A DNA stretch of 64,000 nt from Oceanicella sp. SM1341 (lineage in GTDB: Bacteria > Pseudomonadota > Alphaproteobacteria > Rhodobacterales > Rhodobacteraceae), in NCBI RefSeq assembly GCF_003448965.1, contig NZ_QRGC01000004.1, positions 1 through 64,000 on the forward strand, in the 5' to 3' direction. The position numbers and the translations under genes were made by a program. The notes beneath the pieces were generated by a model that saw only the letters and a list, made by a program, of their open reading frames with translations, searched no databases and had not been told where the DNA came from. This document shows, piece by piece, positions 10,177-18,661 of this stretch (its first letter is position 1; each line of letters begins with the position of its first letter).

Positions 10177-11763
10177 TCAGTCGGCCGCCTTCTCCACACC
10201 CCAGAACACCGGGAAGGGCGCGTCGGAGACACCGGAGAGCGAGGCGCCCCAGGCGGAGGGCGAGTTGTACTGGCCGAGATGGATGTAGTTCACGTTTTCC
10301 ATCACATGGGCCTGGATCTTCTGCGCCACGGCCTTCTGGGCGTCGAGCTCGGAGGCGGCGGCGTATTCGCCGAGCAGGCTCTCGATCTCGGGGTCGCTCG
10401 GCCAGCCGAACCAGGCGTCGTCGCCGCGGCCGTTGAGCATGATGTTGGCGAGCGGGTTCGACACCTCGGGCACGATCCAGTTGGTGAAGAACAGGTTCCA
10501 GCCGCCCTCGGAGGGCTTGGCCTGGCTCGCGCGGCGGGTGACGAGGGTCTGCCAGTCCATCGGCTGCATGTCGACGGTGAAGCCCGCGGCGCGCAGCGCC
10601 TGGGCGGCCACGATCGGCTGGGCGGTGAGGGTGACCACGTCGGTGGGCTGCATCAGCACCACCGGGGTGCCGTCATAGCCGGCCTCCTCGAGCAGCGCCT
10701 TCGCGCCCTCGATGTCGCCGCCCGAGGTGAGCGTGTCGGAGCCGTCGGCGAATTCGAGCGGCGTGCCGCAGCCGAAGATCGCGCCGCAGACGGTGAAGTA
10801 CTCGGGGTTGCCGATCAGCGCGGTGAGCACGTCCTCCTGGCTCAGCGCCATCAGGGCCGCCTTGCGGATCTTGGGGTCGTCGAACGGCGGGTAGAGGAAG
10901 TTCATCCGCCCGATGGTGACCGAGCCGAGCTTGGCGAGCACTTCGGTCTCCACCGTGTCCATGCCCTCGAGCAGCGGCAGCAGGTCGACCGGCACGGCCT
11001 CCATGTAGTCGATCTCGCCGTTCATCAGCGCATTGATCGAGGTCTGGGCGTCGGGCATGGTCACCCATTCCACCCGGTCGACCTTCACGTCCTTCGCACC
11101 CGAGAACCAGCTCTGCGGGCCCTCGGCCGGCACGTAATCCTCGAACTTCTCGTAGACCACCTTCACGCCGGGCTGGAACTCGTCCTCGACGAACCTGAAC
11201 GGGCCGGAGCCGACATATTCGGTGATCGCCTGGTCGGCCGGGGTGCTGGCGATGCGCTCGGGCATCATGAACAGCGCGAGGCCGGAGGGCTTGGACATCG
11301 CCTGCAGCGTGTAGGGGAAGGGCTCCTTGAGCTTCAGGGCGAAGCTCTTGTCGCCGGTGGCCTCCAGGCTCTCCATGCGGTCGGCGATCATCTGGCCGCC
11401 GCCGTCGCGCACCATCCAGCGCTTGATGGAGGCGATGCAGTCGGCCGGGGTCACGTCGCCGCCGTCATGCCACTTCAGCCCGTCGCGCAGGGTGAAGGTG
11501 TAGGTGAGCCCGTCCTCGGACATCTCCGCCGAGGCCATCTGCGGCGTGACCTCGAAATCCGAGTTCATCGCCAGCAGCGTGTCGTAGATCATGAAGGCGT
11601 TGTCGCGCGTGATATGCGCGGTGGTGATCACCGGGTCGAGCACGCGCAGGCCCGAATGCATCACCGCGGTGATGGTCTGGGCCGAGGCCGGGGCCGCGAG
11701 GCCGAGGGCCACCGCGGCCGCCGCCACGAGCCCCTTTGGCCGGATCGAGCTGAAAGCGTTCAT
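10177..11763 (-). CDS. ABC transporter substrate-binding protein, family 5 (DppA/OppA type)
   Basis: The 528-residue periplasmic protein has a Sec signal peptide (positive start, hydrophobic core VAAAAVALGLAAPASA, cleavage after ASA near residue 28). The body matches SBP_bac_5: ITRDNAFMIYDTLLAMN, YTFTLRDGLKWHDG and IKRWMVRDGGGQM. It is the first gene of the minus-strand operon and should set substrate choice for peptides, opines or acylated amino acids. The linked hydrolases argue for an amide-containing ligand. Confidence 0.93.
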   Translation of the reverse strand: MNAFSSIRPKGLVAAAAVALGLAAPASAQTITAVMHSGLRVLDPVITTAHITRDNAFMIYDTLLAMNSDFEVTPQMASAEMSEDGLTYTFTLRDGLKWHDGGDVTPADCIASIKRWMVRDGGGQMIADRMESLEATGDKSFALKLKEPFPYTLQAMSKPSGLALFMMPERIASTPADQAITEYVGSGPFRFVEDEFQPGVKVVYEKFEDYVPAEGPQSWFSGAKDVKVDRVEWVTMPDAQTSINALMNGEIDYMEAVPVDLLPLLEGMDTVETEVLAKLGSVTIGRMNFLYPPFDDPKIRKAALMALSQEDVLTALIGNPEYFTVCGAIFGCGTPLEFADGSDTLTSGGDIEGAKALLEEAGYDGTPVVLMQPTDVVTLTAQPIVAAQALRAAGFTVDMQPMDWQTLVTRRASQAKPSEGGWNLFFTNWIVPEVSNPLANIMLNGRGDDAWFGWPSDPEIESLLGEYAAASELDAQKAVAQKIQAHVMENVNYIHLGQYNSPSAWGASLSGVSDAPFPVFWGVEKAAD

Positions 11764-12125
11764 GAGTTCTCCTTCCTGCTGGGAAAACGACAGGATCTTG
11801 CACCGGCCCGCAGACCGGTCCTTTTCGGCTGTCCTGTCTTGTTGCGCCCGAGCCTAGCAGCACGTCACAGCGGCGAAACTAAAATTTAATTATTTTTGCG
11901 AATACGATTATTAAAGCCTGCAATTTGTGCAGCTGCCCGGCAGTCCGCACGCGCCGTATGCAATCGGACCGCGATACGGCCCGATTGCGCGCACATGCGG
12001 CCCCATCGCAGGGGTGCAAGGCTTGACGGGATGCCGAGCCGGGGCGCAGCATGCGGCCTCCGGGGTGGACGCGCGCCCGCGCGCGCGCCGCCCCGCTTCC
12101 CGTTTGCTTCCAAGGAGTTTGCCCC
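11764..12125. promoter_or_regulatory. Divergent promoter region between dppA and an M20 hydrolase gene
   Basis: These 362 bases hold no gene. An AT-rich tract at about 11877-11916, unusual in this GC-rich DNA, probably contains promoter elements for one or both directions. Two interleaved perfect inverted repeats lie at 11953-11988 and are listed separately. A TTGTGCA half site occurs at 11925-11931. The rightward gene has AAGGAG at about 12113. Confidence 0.6.
11953..11988. repeat. Two interleaved perfect inverted repeats (A-B-A'-B' order)
   Basis: GCCGTAT (11953-11959) is the reverse complement of ATACGGC (11974-11980). GCAATCGG (11960-11967) is the reverse complement of CCGATTGC (11981-11988). 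The arms interlock with only six bases (ACCGCG) in the centre, so the two stems cannot form together without strain. It may be a pair of overlapping protein operators or, in RNA, two mutually exclusive hairpins. The pairing is seen directly; function is inferred. Confidence 0.65.
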
Positions 12126-13415
12126 GTGGCCCTCGACAAGACCCTGCGCGACACCATCGAAGACGCCGTCTCGGCCGGTTTCGACGAGCAGATCGCCTTC
12201 ACCTCCGCCCTCGTGGCCTGCGCCTCCCAGCGCGGCGAGGAGCACACCGTGCAGGACCTGATCTTCCGCACCCTCAAGGCGCGCGGCTACGCGATGGACC
12301 GCTTCGAGATGGACCGCGAGGCGCTCGCCCGCCACCCCGGGGCGGGGCGCTGGTCGGACACGCATTCCGAGGCGCCCATCGTGGTGGGCATCCACCGCCC
12401 GAGGCAGGAGACCGGGCGCTCCGTCATCCTGCAGGGCCACGTGGACGTGGTGCCCACGGGCCCCGAGCACATGTGGACCCACCCGCCCTACGAGGCCACC
12501 ATCGAGGGCGACTGGATGTACGGCCGCGGCGCGGGCGACATGAAATCCGGCTTCGCCTGCCTGATCGGCGCGCTCGACGCGCTGCGCGCCGCGGGCTACC
12601 AGCCGGCGGGCACCTGCTACGTGCAGTCCGTGGTGGAGGAGGAGAGCACCGGCGACGGCGCGCTGATGACCCATCTGCGCGGCTACAAGGCCGATGCCGC
12701 GCTGATCCCCGAGCCCACCGGCGAGAGCCTCGCCCGCGCCAACGTGGGCGTGCTGTGGTTCCAGGTGGCGGTGGAGGGCTTCCCCGTGCACGTGCAGGAG
12801 ATGGGCAACGGCGCCAACGCGATCGACGCGGCGATGCGCGTCACCGCCTCGCTGCGCGAGCTGGAGGCGGCCTGGAACGCCCGCAAGGACGAGCACCCGC
12901 TCTTCGCCGGGTTCGACCACCCGCTGAACCTCAACATCGGCAAGATCGCCGGCGGCGACTGGGCCTCCTCCGTGCCCTGCTGGGCGACGATCGACTACCG
13001 CATCTCGCTGCTGCCGGGCTGGAACGCGGCCGAGTGCGCGAAGGAGATCGAGGACCATATCGCCGCCTTCGCCCGCGCCGACAGCTACCTTGCCAACAAC
13101 CTGCCGAAGGTGACCTTCAACGGCTTCTTCGCCGAAGGCTACGTGCAGCCCGAGGGCACCGAGGCCGAGGCGGTGCTCGCGCGCGCGCACGAATCCGCCA
13201 TGGGCGAGCCGCTGGGCGCACATGCCATGCTCGCCTATCTCGACGCGCGGGTCTACGCGCTGTTCGACGGCATCCCGACCCTGTGCTACGGGCCGAAGAG
13301 CCGCGCGAGCCACGGGTTCGACGAGAGCGTGAGCCTGTCCTCGCTCAAGCGCACCACGCTCTCCATCGCGCTGTTCATCGCCGAGTGGTGCGGGCTGGAG
13401 CCGGTGGAGGGCTGA
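12126..13415 (+). CDS. M20 family deacylase/peptidase (ArgE/DapE family)
   Basis: The 429-residue enzyme starts at GTG 12126, chosen because AAGGAG lies eight bases before it. The in-frame ATG at 12051 would add a low-complexity Arg/Ala leader. Metal-binding motifs are LQGHVDVVP (H105, D107), GRGAGDMKSG (D138) and VVEEESTGDGAL (E171-E172). The family deacylates N-acyl amino acids in the cytoplasm. It is divergent from the Dpp-type operon, which encodes three more hydrolases, so it probably handles the same class of imported compound. A GC hairpin follows at 13442-13476. Confidence 0.9.
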   Translation: MALDKTLRDTIEDAVSAGFDEQIAFTSALVACASQRGEEHTVQDLIFRTLKARGYAMDRFEMDREALARHPGAGRWSDTHSEAPIVVGIHRPRQETGRSVILQGHVDVVPTGPEHMWTHPPYEATIEGDWMYGRGAGDMKSGFACLIGALDALRAAGYQPAGTCYVQSVVEEESTGDGALMTHLRGYKADAALIPEPTGESLARANVGVLWFQVAVEGFPVHVQEMGNGANAIDAAMRVTASLRELEAAWNARKDEHPLFAGFDHPLNLNIGKIAGGDWASSVPCWATIDYRISLLPGWNAAECAKEIEDHIAAFARADSYLANNLPKVTFNGFFAEGYVQPEGTEAEAVLARAHESAMGEPLGAHAMLAYLDARVYALFDGIPTLCYGPKSRASHGFDESVSLSSLKRTTLSIALFIAEWCGLEPVEG

Positions 13416-13441
13416 CCCTCACGGCGTGCCGCGGGGTGACC

Positions 13442-13476
13442 GGCGCCTCGGGGGGCATCGAGCCCCCCTCGGCGCC
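13442..13476. terminator. GC-rich hairpin between convergent genes
   Basis: A 15-base arm at 13442-13456 (GGCGCC-TC-GGGGGGC) pairs with 13462-13476 with two internal mismatches around the loop ATCGA. It lies 26 bases after the M20 stop and before the end of the convergent bufC gene. No T run follows in either direction, so it is a weak or Rho-assisted terminator at best. Confidence 0.5.
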
Positions 13477-13618
13477 TGGCCGCTTGCCGCGGCCGCCAGG
13501 CCCGGCGGAGGCGCGGGCACCGTCCGCCCGGCGGCGGCCGCACCGCCGGCACCGGGGCCGGTCCGCCACCGCCACGCCAGCCGCGGCTGCGTGATCGCGG
13601 CTGCGGGTGGCCCCGGGT

Positions 13619-14467
13619 TCAGGCCGGGGAGATGCCCACCACGGCACCGGCGGAAAAGATCTCGGTGAGGCCGGCCGCGAGCTCGGCCTCGCCGCCGCCC
13701 GCGGCCGCGGCTGCCTCGCCCAGCGTGCCGCCGGCGGCGAGCAGCTTCAGGAAGGCCGCGCGGGCAGGCGGGATCACCCGGGTCTGCACCTCCCAGTCCG
13801 GGCGGATGACGAGGGCGGTCTCGGCCCGCGCCATGTCGGGCTGCGAGGGTTCGGCGCGGCCCGTGGTCTCGGCCCAGATGGTCACCACCGGCCAGTCCGC
13901 CTCCACCAGCGCCAGCGAGGGATGCAGCGTGAGGCGCAGCGCGCCGAGCGCCCGGGGCGCGTAGCGGCCGAGGGCGGCGAGGGCGAGGGGCTCGGCATCG
14001 GCGGCATGGTACGCGCGCAACCGCGCCCATTCCAGCCGCGCCACCGCCTCGAGCCAGGGATAGCGGGCGAGCGGCGGGAAGCCCGCCACGAAGCCGGCCA
14101 TCTCCGCCCCGTATTCATGCATCACCGGGCTTTCCGGCGGGTGGGCGTGCAGCACCTCCTGGCACATCGCCTCGAAGAAGCGCGGGCCGGTGAGGGCGCG
14201 CAGGGCGGGGTAGGTGGCCGCGAGCGCCCGGCAGCCGGAGGCCCGCACGTTGTTGCGCCACACGGCGAAGCCGGCGGCGGCGGCAGGGGGCGGCAGAGCG
14301 GGGTCGCGCAGGGCGGCCGCGGCGAGGGCTTCGAAGCTGGTGCCGCGGGCGCTCCCGGCGGTCTCGCCTTGCGCCGCGCTGCCCGCAGGGCCGCTTCCAG
14401 CCGCGTCTCCGGCCACAATTGCGGGCCCGTCACCGGCCCCGTCTTCGGTCCCGTCGCGCATGGTCAT
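13619..14467 (-). CDS. bufC: DUF2063 protein, BufC-like partner of the DUF692 enzyme
   Basis: The 282-residue protein has a poor, Gly/Ala-rich N-terminus (residues 1-45), then the DUF2063 domain: WRNNVRASGCRALAATYP, ALTGPRFFEAMCQEVLHAHP and PWLEAVARLEWARLRAYHAAD. In bufferin and related clusters this protein binds the precursor peptide and assists the MNIO enzyme. Its ATG overlaps the stop of bufB by four bases. The C-terminal ~70 residues look like a small winged-helix domain (TLGEAAAAAGGGEAELAAGL). It is the last gene of the operon; no DoxX-type bufD gene follows. Confidence 0.85.
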   Translation of the reverse strand: MTMRDGTEDGAGDGPAIVAGDAAGSGPAGSAAQGETAGSARGTSFEALAAAALRDPALPPPAAAAGFAVWRNNVRASGCRALAATYPALRALTGPRFFEAMCQEVLHAHPPESPVMHEYGAEMAGFVAGFPPLARYPWLEAVARLEWARLRAYHAADAEPLALAALGRYAPRALGALRLTLHPSLALVEADWPVVTIWAETTGRAEPSQPDMARAETALVIRPDWEVQTRVIPPARAAFLKLLAAGGTLGEAAAAAGGGEAELAAGLTEIFSAGAVVGISPA

Positions 14468-15348
14468 CGCGGCGCGCCGGCGGCGCCGAGCGCCGGGGCG
14501 CGCGCATCGGCCGGGGCCGCGGCCTCGGCCAGCAGCCGGTCGACCGTGGCCGCCTCGGCGGCGAGCACCGGCCAGGCGGGGATGTCGGCATCCCATTCCA
14601 CCAGCGTGGCAACCGGGCCGGTGCGGGCGATCACCCGGGCGAAGAGCTGCCACACCGCCTCGGCCACCGGCCGGTCGTGGGTGTCGACGAGCAGGCGCGT
14701 GCCGTCGGCCGCGACATCCACGCAATGGCCGGCGAGGTGGATCTCGCCCACCTGCGAGAGCGGCAGCGCGTCGAGCCAGGCAAGCGCATCGAACCCCAGG
14801 TTCGTGGCGGAGATGTGCAGGTTGTTCACGTCGAGCAGCAGGCCGCAGCCGGTGCGCCGCGCCACGGCGGCAAGGAACTCGGGCTCGGGGATCTCGGAGC
14901 CGGGGATCACCGCGTAGGCCGTGGGGTTCTCCAGCAGCATGCGCATCCCCAGCGCCTCCTGCACCTGGTCGACATGGGCGCAGATGCGCGCGAGGGCGGT
15001 CTCGGTGTAGGGCAGGGGGAGGAGGTCGTGAAACGCCGTGCCCTCGTGCGTGGACCAGGCGAGATGCTCGGAGAAGCTCTCGGGGCGGTAGCGGCGCACC
15101 AGCTCGGCCAGCCGGGCGAGATGGCCCGTATCGAGCGCCCCCTCGCCGCCGATCGACAGGCCCACCCCGTGGAGCGACAGCGGGTAGGCCTCGCGCAGGG
15201 CGGTGAGCAGGCGGTGCGGCGGGCCGCCCGCACCCATGTAGTTCTCCGCATGCACCTCGAACCAACCCACGTCCGGCCGCCCGGCGAGAATGCCCCGGGC
15301 ATGCTCGTGGCGGAAGGAGACGCCGGCGCGGGCGGGCAGGGTGGCCAT
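14464..15348 (-). CDS. bufB: DUF692 multinuclear non-haem iron oxidase (MNIO), BufB-like
   Basis: The 294-residue TIM-barrel protein carries the DUF692 metal-site motifs in order: HGVGLSIGG (H60), FSEHLAWS (E94, H95), LLENPTAY (E140, N141), LLLDVNNLHISATN (D173, H178), EIHLAGH (H204, H208) and VDTHDRPV (D222, H224). MNIO enzymes oxidise cysteines or other residues of peptide precursors. In bufferin systems they turn cysteines into copper-binding thiooxazoles. The start at 15348 is five bases after the precursor gene; longer in-frame versions would overlap that gene. Confidence 0.93.
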   Translation of the reverse strand: MATLPARAGVSFRHEHARGILAGRPDVGWFEVHAENYMGAGGPPHRLLTALREAYPLSLHGVGLSIGGEGALDTGHLARLAELVRRYRPESFSEHLAWSTHEGTAFHDLLPLPYTETALARICAHVDQVQEALGMRMLLENPTAYAVIPGSEIPEPEFLAAVARRTGCGLLLDVNNLHISATNLGFDALAWLDALPLSQVGEIHLAGHCVDVAADGTRLLVDTHDRPVAEAVWQLFARVIARTGPVATLVEWDADIPAWPVLAAEAATVDRLLAEAAAPADARAPALGAAGAPR

Positions 15349-15353
15349 GCGGG

Positions 15354-15698
15354 TCAGCTGTTCCCTTCGCCGGGTTCGGGGAGGTCCCGGTCCAGCGGCT
15401 CGAGCGAGCCGCGGCGGGTGCCGTACATCATGTAGTCGGCGTTGGCGCCGGGGGCGCCGTATTTCAGGCAGTCGCCCTCGGGCACCCATTTCCAGGCATT
15501 GCCCTGGAAATGCACGGTGGAGGTGCCGGCGCAATTGGTGCCGGGGCCGGCCGCGCAGTCGTTCTGCCCGGCAAGGGAGATGCCGAAGCACTGCTCCTTG
15601 TCCTTCATCGGCGGCGTGGCGGAGGCGGCGCCGGCAAGGGCCGTGGCCACGGCGCTGGCCAGCAGGGCGGTGTTGGTGGCGGAGCTTCGGCTGCTCAT
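15354..15698 (-). CDS. bufA: DUF2282 bufferin-like precursor with four cysteines and a C-terminal extension
   Basis: The predicted 114-residue secreted peptide has a Sec signal (hydrophobic [18 protein letters not shown], cleavage near residue 28). A core follows with four cysteines at 37, 48, 56 and 77 in the DUF2282 pattern: [20 protein letters not shown] and VPEGDC. After the last cysteine it has a further ~37-residue acidic tail, whereas the members I recall stop soon after it. The start at 15698 is chosen because it places the signal peptide at the N-terminus; an in-frame reading extends to 15965. It is followed directly by the MNIO enzyme gene, so it is the likely substrate of BufB/BufC, with copper binding or stress defence as the inferred role. 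Confidence 0.87.
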   Translation of the reverse strand: MSSRSSATNTALLASAVATALAGAASATPPMKDKEQCFGISLAGQNDCAAGPGTNCAGTSTVHFQGNAWKWVPEGDCLKYGAPGANADYMMYGTRRGSLEPLDRDLPEPGEGNS

Positions 15699-16078
15699 GG
15701 TCTGCTTGATCCCTCGGATGTCTGCCAAACGCACCGGGCCCCGAAACCCGGGCCCGGGCGGGAGCGCGGGGGCGGTGCGGGCCTTCACGCGCGCCGGCGA
15801 TGTCTCGCCGCGGCGCCCGGGGGCCGTCTGCTCCGCGCTGTCCCTGCCTTTATGTGCTGCAACTGCGTCCATGGTCAACGTCCCTCGCTTTCGCGCGCGA
15901 AACCGTGACCGGGAAATGTGGAATTTCCGTGGCGCGACCCTATCTCCTGCTGCGCCGCACAGCACGGCACCCCATCACCAGCCAGACTGACGAGGCGGCC
16001 CGTTACCGTGACCGTTGCAAGACCTGTTGCCTGCCGCCGGGCCCCGCCCGGAGCCGCCCTGCGCCGGAGACCCGCGCG
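15699..16078. promoter_or_regulatory. Divergent promoter region between bufA and the antiporter gene
   Basis: These 380 bases contain no convincing gene. The frame of bufA stays open leftward-upstream to 15965 but the extra codons are low-complexity. An inverted repeat GGAAAT-N5-ATTTCC lies at 15912-15928 in a locally AT-richer tract, about 215 bases before bufA and 150 bases before the antiporter. I could not recognise a metal-responsive or ECF sigma promoter motif. Confidence 0.45.
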
Positions 16079-18661
16079 ATGGAGCTGATTTCCTTCGCGC
16101 TGATCGGCTTTGCCGGCATCCTCACCTTCCTCGCCCTCGCGGTGCCGCTGGCGCGCTGGCTCTCGGTGCCGCTGCCGGTGGTGATCGCGGGCGCGGGGCT
16201 CGCCTATGGCGCGGTCGCCTCGGGCTGGGGGGTGACCCTCTCCGGCGCCACGCTCGACCCCTACGACTTCTGGTTCCTCCAGCAGATCTCGCTCGACAGC
16301 AACGCGCTGCTCTACCTGTTCCTGCCGCCGCTGCTCTTCGAGATGGCGCTGGCGGTGAACGTGCGCCGCATGCTCGACGAGCTGCCCATCGTGCTCATCA
16401 TGGCGGTGCTCGCGGTGGTGGTGGCCACGGCCGTCATCGGCATGCTGGTGTGGTGGGTCTCGCCGCTCGCGCTCATCCCCGCGCTGCTGATCGGCGCGGC
16501 CGTGGCCACCACCGACCCCGCGGCGGTGGTGAGCACCTTCCGCGAGATCGGCGCGCCGCGGCGGCTCACGGTGATCCTCGAGGGCGAGAGCCTGCTCAAC
16601 GATGCCGCCGCCATCACCATCTTCAGCCTGCTGCTCGGCGCGGCCGCGGCGGGGCCGGAGGCGCTGCAGGTCTCCGACCTGCTCATCGGCTTCGCCCGCA
16701 CCTTCACCATCGGCGCGCTCACCGGGCTGGGCACGGCGCTGCTGGGCTCGCGCCTCTACCCGCTGCTGCGCGGCTCCACGGCGGCGGAGGTCTCGCTCAC
16801 CCTCGCGGTGGCCTATGGCGCCTTCGTGATCGCGGAGGACTGGTTCGGCGCCTCGGGCGTGGTGGCGGTGGTGTTCGCCGGCCTCGCCACCGGCTCGGTG
16901 AGCTTCGTGCGCATGGGCCCGCGCAACTGGAGCACGGTGACGGCGATCTGGCAGCAGATCGGCTTCTGGGCGAGCGGGCTCATCCTGCTGCTGGTCTCCG
17001 CCCTCACCCCCGGCATGCTGGTGGCGCTCGAGGGCTGGCAGGCGCTCCTGCTGATCCCGGTCTATCTCGGCGCGCTGGCGGCCCGGGCGGTGGTGCTCTG
17101 GGGCGTGCTGCCGCTGATGGACCGCGCCGGGCTTGCCACGCCCATCACCCGGCCGCAGAAGCTGCTGGTGCTCTGGGGCGGCGTGCGCGGGGCGGTGACG
17201 CTGGTGCTTGCGCTCTCGCTGGGCAACCTGCCGGCGCTGGGGCCGGACGCGCGGCTGGTGGGCGCGATGGCGGCGGGCTATGCGCTGCTCACCCTGGTGC
17301 TCAACGCCTCCACCCTCGCCTGGGTCACCCGCAGGCTGGGGCTCGACCGGCTGTCGCTCGAGGACCTCGCCCTGCGCGAGCGCATCGTCGAGGGCTCATT
17401 CACCCGGGTGAAGGAGGCGGTGGGCCAGCTCTCCGAGCTGCGCCGGCTCGCGCCCGACACCCGCACCGCGGTGGAGGACGACCTGCGCGCCGCCCAGGCC
17501 GATGCCCGAGGCCGCTCGGGCGGCGGCAGCATCCGCTTCGGGCGGCGCCTGCGCCTCGGCCTCGCCATCCTCTGCGCGCAGGAGGAGCGGCTGGTGCGGC
17601 GCGGCTTCGAGGCCGGCGCCACCGGGCCGCGGGTGACCATGCGCCTGCGCCTGCAGGCCGACCGCATCTCCGACGGCGCGCGCCAGCACGGCCGGGCGGG
17701 CTACATGGCCGCCTGCGAGCGCGGCCTGCGCCACCCGCCCTACATGCGCGCCGCGGTGTTCCTGCAGCGCTGGCTGCGCTGGGACCGGCCGCTGCGCGCC
17801 GCCATCGAGCTGCATCTCGCGATGATGCTGGAGAGCGAGCGCCACCTCGGCATCCTCGACCGTTTCGCCGCCGGCAGCCTCTCGCCCATGGTGGGCGAGG
17901 ACGTGACGGAAAACCTGCGCGCCCTCCTTGCCCGCCGCCGCGAGGCGGTGGACGCGGCGATCGGCGCCGTCGGGCTGCAATACCCCGCCTATGCCGCGGC
18001 CCTCGACCGCGCGCTGGTGGCGCGCGCCGCCCTGCGCCGCGAGCGGCAGGAGTATGACCGGCTGTTCCGCGACGGGGTGATCGGGCCGGAGCTGCACACC
18101 GATCTCTCCCGCGGGCTCGACCGGCGCGAGCGCCGGCTGGGCGCGCCGCCGCGGCTCGACCTCGCGCGGCCCGCGGCCGAGCTGCTCGAGCGCGCGCCGA
18201 TCTTCGCGGCGCTGAGCCAGGCGCAGCGCGAGAAGGTGGCGCGCAAGCTGCGCACCCGCTTCACCACCCATGACGAGGTGATCGTGCAGCAGGGCGCGCG
18301 CGAGGACCGGATGTACTTCGTGGCCGACGGCGCAGTGGAAGTGCGCGGCGGCGAGGGGCGCCCGGTGCGGCTCGGCACGGGCGATTTCTTCGGCGGGCGG
18401 GCCATCGTCTCGCCCACGGGGCGGCGCGAGACCAGCGTGGTCTCGCTCGGCCTGTGCCGGCTGCTCACGCTCTCGCGCCAGGAGTTCAAGCGCCTCGCGC
18501 GCGCCGACCCGGAGATCGGCGCGGCGATCCGCGACGCGGCCGAGCAGCGCCTGTCGCACGGGCACAAGCGGCGGCGGCCGAGGGCCGCCCTGCCGGCGGC
18601 GCCGCCGCCCGCCGGAGCGGGGGCGGCGCCGCCCGGGCTCAGCCCAGCAGGGCCCGGGTAA
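16079..18661 (+). CDS. CPA1-family Na+/H+ antiporter with C-terminal cyclic-nucleotide-binding-like domain
   Basis: The 860-residue protein begins with about 12 membrane helices (residues 1-~410). These include the CPA1 features GAAVATTDPAAVVSTFREIGA and EGESLLNDAAAITIF, the latter with the ND pair that binds the ion. A long soluble region follows, rich in Arg and Leu. Residues ~700-825 form a cNMP-binding-like beta roll (ELLERAPIFAAL, EDRMYFVADGAVEVR, LGTGDFFGG). This NhaP/SOS1-like layout suggests ligand-gated Na+/H+ exchange. The in-frame upstream extension to 15800 is rejected because the first helix starts at ATG 16079. Its 3' end overlaps the convergent hydrolase gene by 23 bases. Confidence 0.9.
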   Translation: MELISFALIGFAGILTFLALAVPLARWLSVPLPVVIAGAGLAYGAVASGWGVTLSGATLDPYDFWFLQQISLDSNALLYLFLPPLLFEMALAVNVRRMLDELPIVLIMAVLAVVVATAVIGMLVWWVSPLALIPALLIGAAVATTDPAAVVSTFREIGAPRRLTVILEGESLLNDAAAITIFSLLLGAAAAGPEALQVSDLLIGFARTFTIGALTGLGTALLGSRLYPLLRGSTAAEVSLTLAVAYGAFVIAEDWFGASGVVAVVFAGLATGSVSFVRMGPRNWSTVTAIWQQIGFWASGLILLLVSALTPGMLVALEGWQALLLIPVYLGALAARAVVLWGVLPLMDRAGLATPITRPQKLLVLWGGVRGAVTLVLALSLGNLPALGPDARLVGAMAAGYALLTLVLNASTLAWVTRRLGLDRLSLEDLALRERIVEGSFTRVKEAVGQLSELRRLAPDTRTAVEDDLRAAQADARGRSGGGSIRFGRRLRLGLAILCAQEERLVRRGFEAGATGPRVTMRLRLQADRISDGARQHGRAGYMAACERGLRHPPYMRAAVFLQRWLRWDRPLRAAIELHLAMMLESERHLGILDRFAAGSLSPMVGEDVTENLRALLARRREAVDAAIGAVGLQYPAYAAALDRALVARAALRRERQEYDRLFRDGVIGPELHTDLSRGLDRRERRLGAPPRLDLARPAAELLERAPIFAALSQAQREKVARKLRTRFTTHDEVIVQQGAREDRMYFVADGAVEVRGGEGRPVRLGTGDFFGGRAIVSPTGRRETSVVSLGLCRLLTLSRQEFKRLARADPEIGAAIRDAAEQRLSHGHKRRRPRAALPAAPPPAGAGAAPPGLSPAGPG

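Noticed and set aside
13619-15265. A 548-codon frame that would fuse bufC to upstream sequence
   Set aside because: The upstream part reads bufB in the wrong frame. A proper ATG at 14467 overlaps the bufB stop by four bases, the arrangement seen throughout the window.
15354-15965. A 203-residue version of the bufferin-like precursor
   Set aside because: The extra N-terminus is Arg/Pro/Gly-rich and would bury the signal peptide. The start at 15698 gives a normal secreted precursor.
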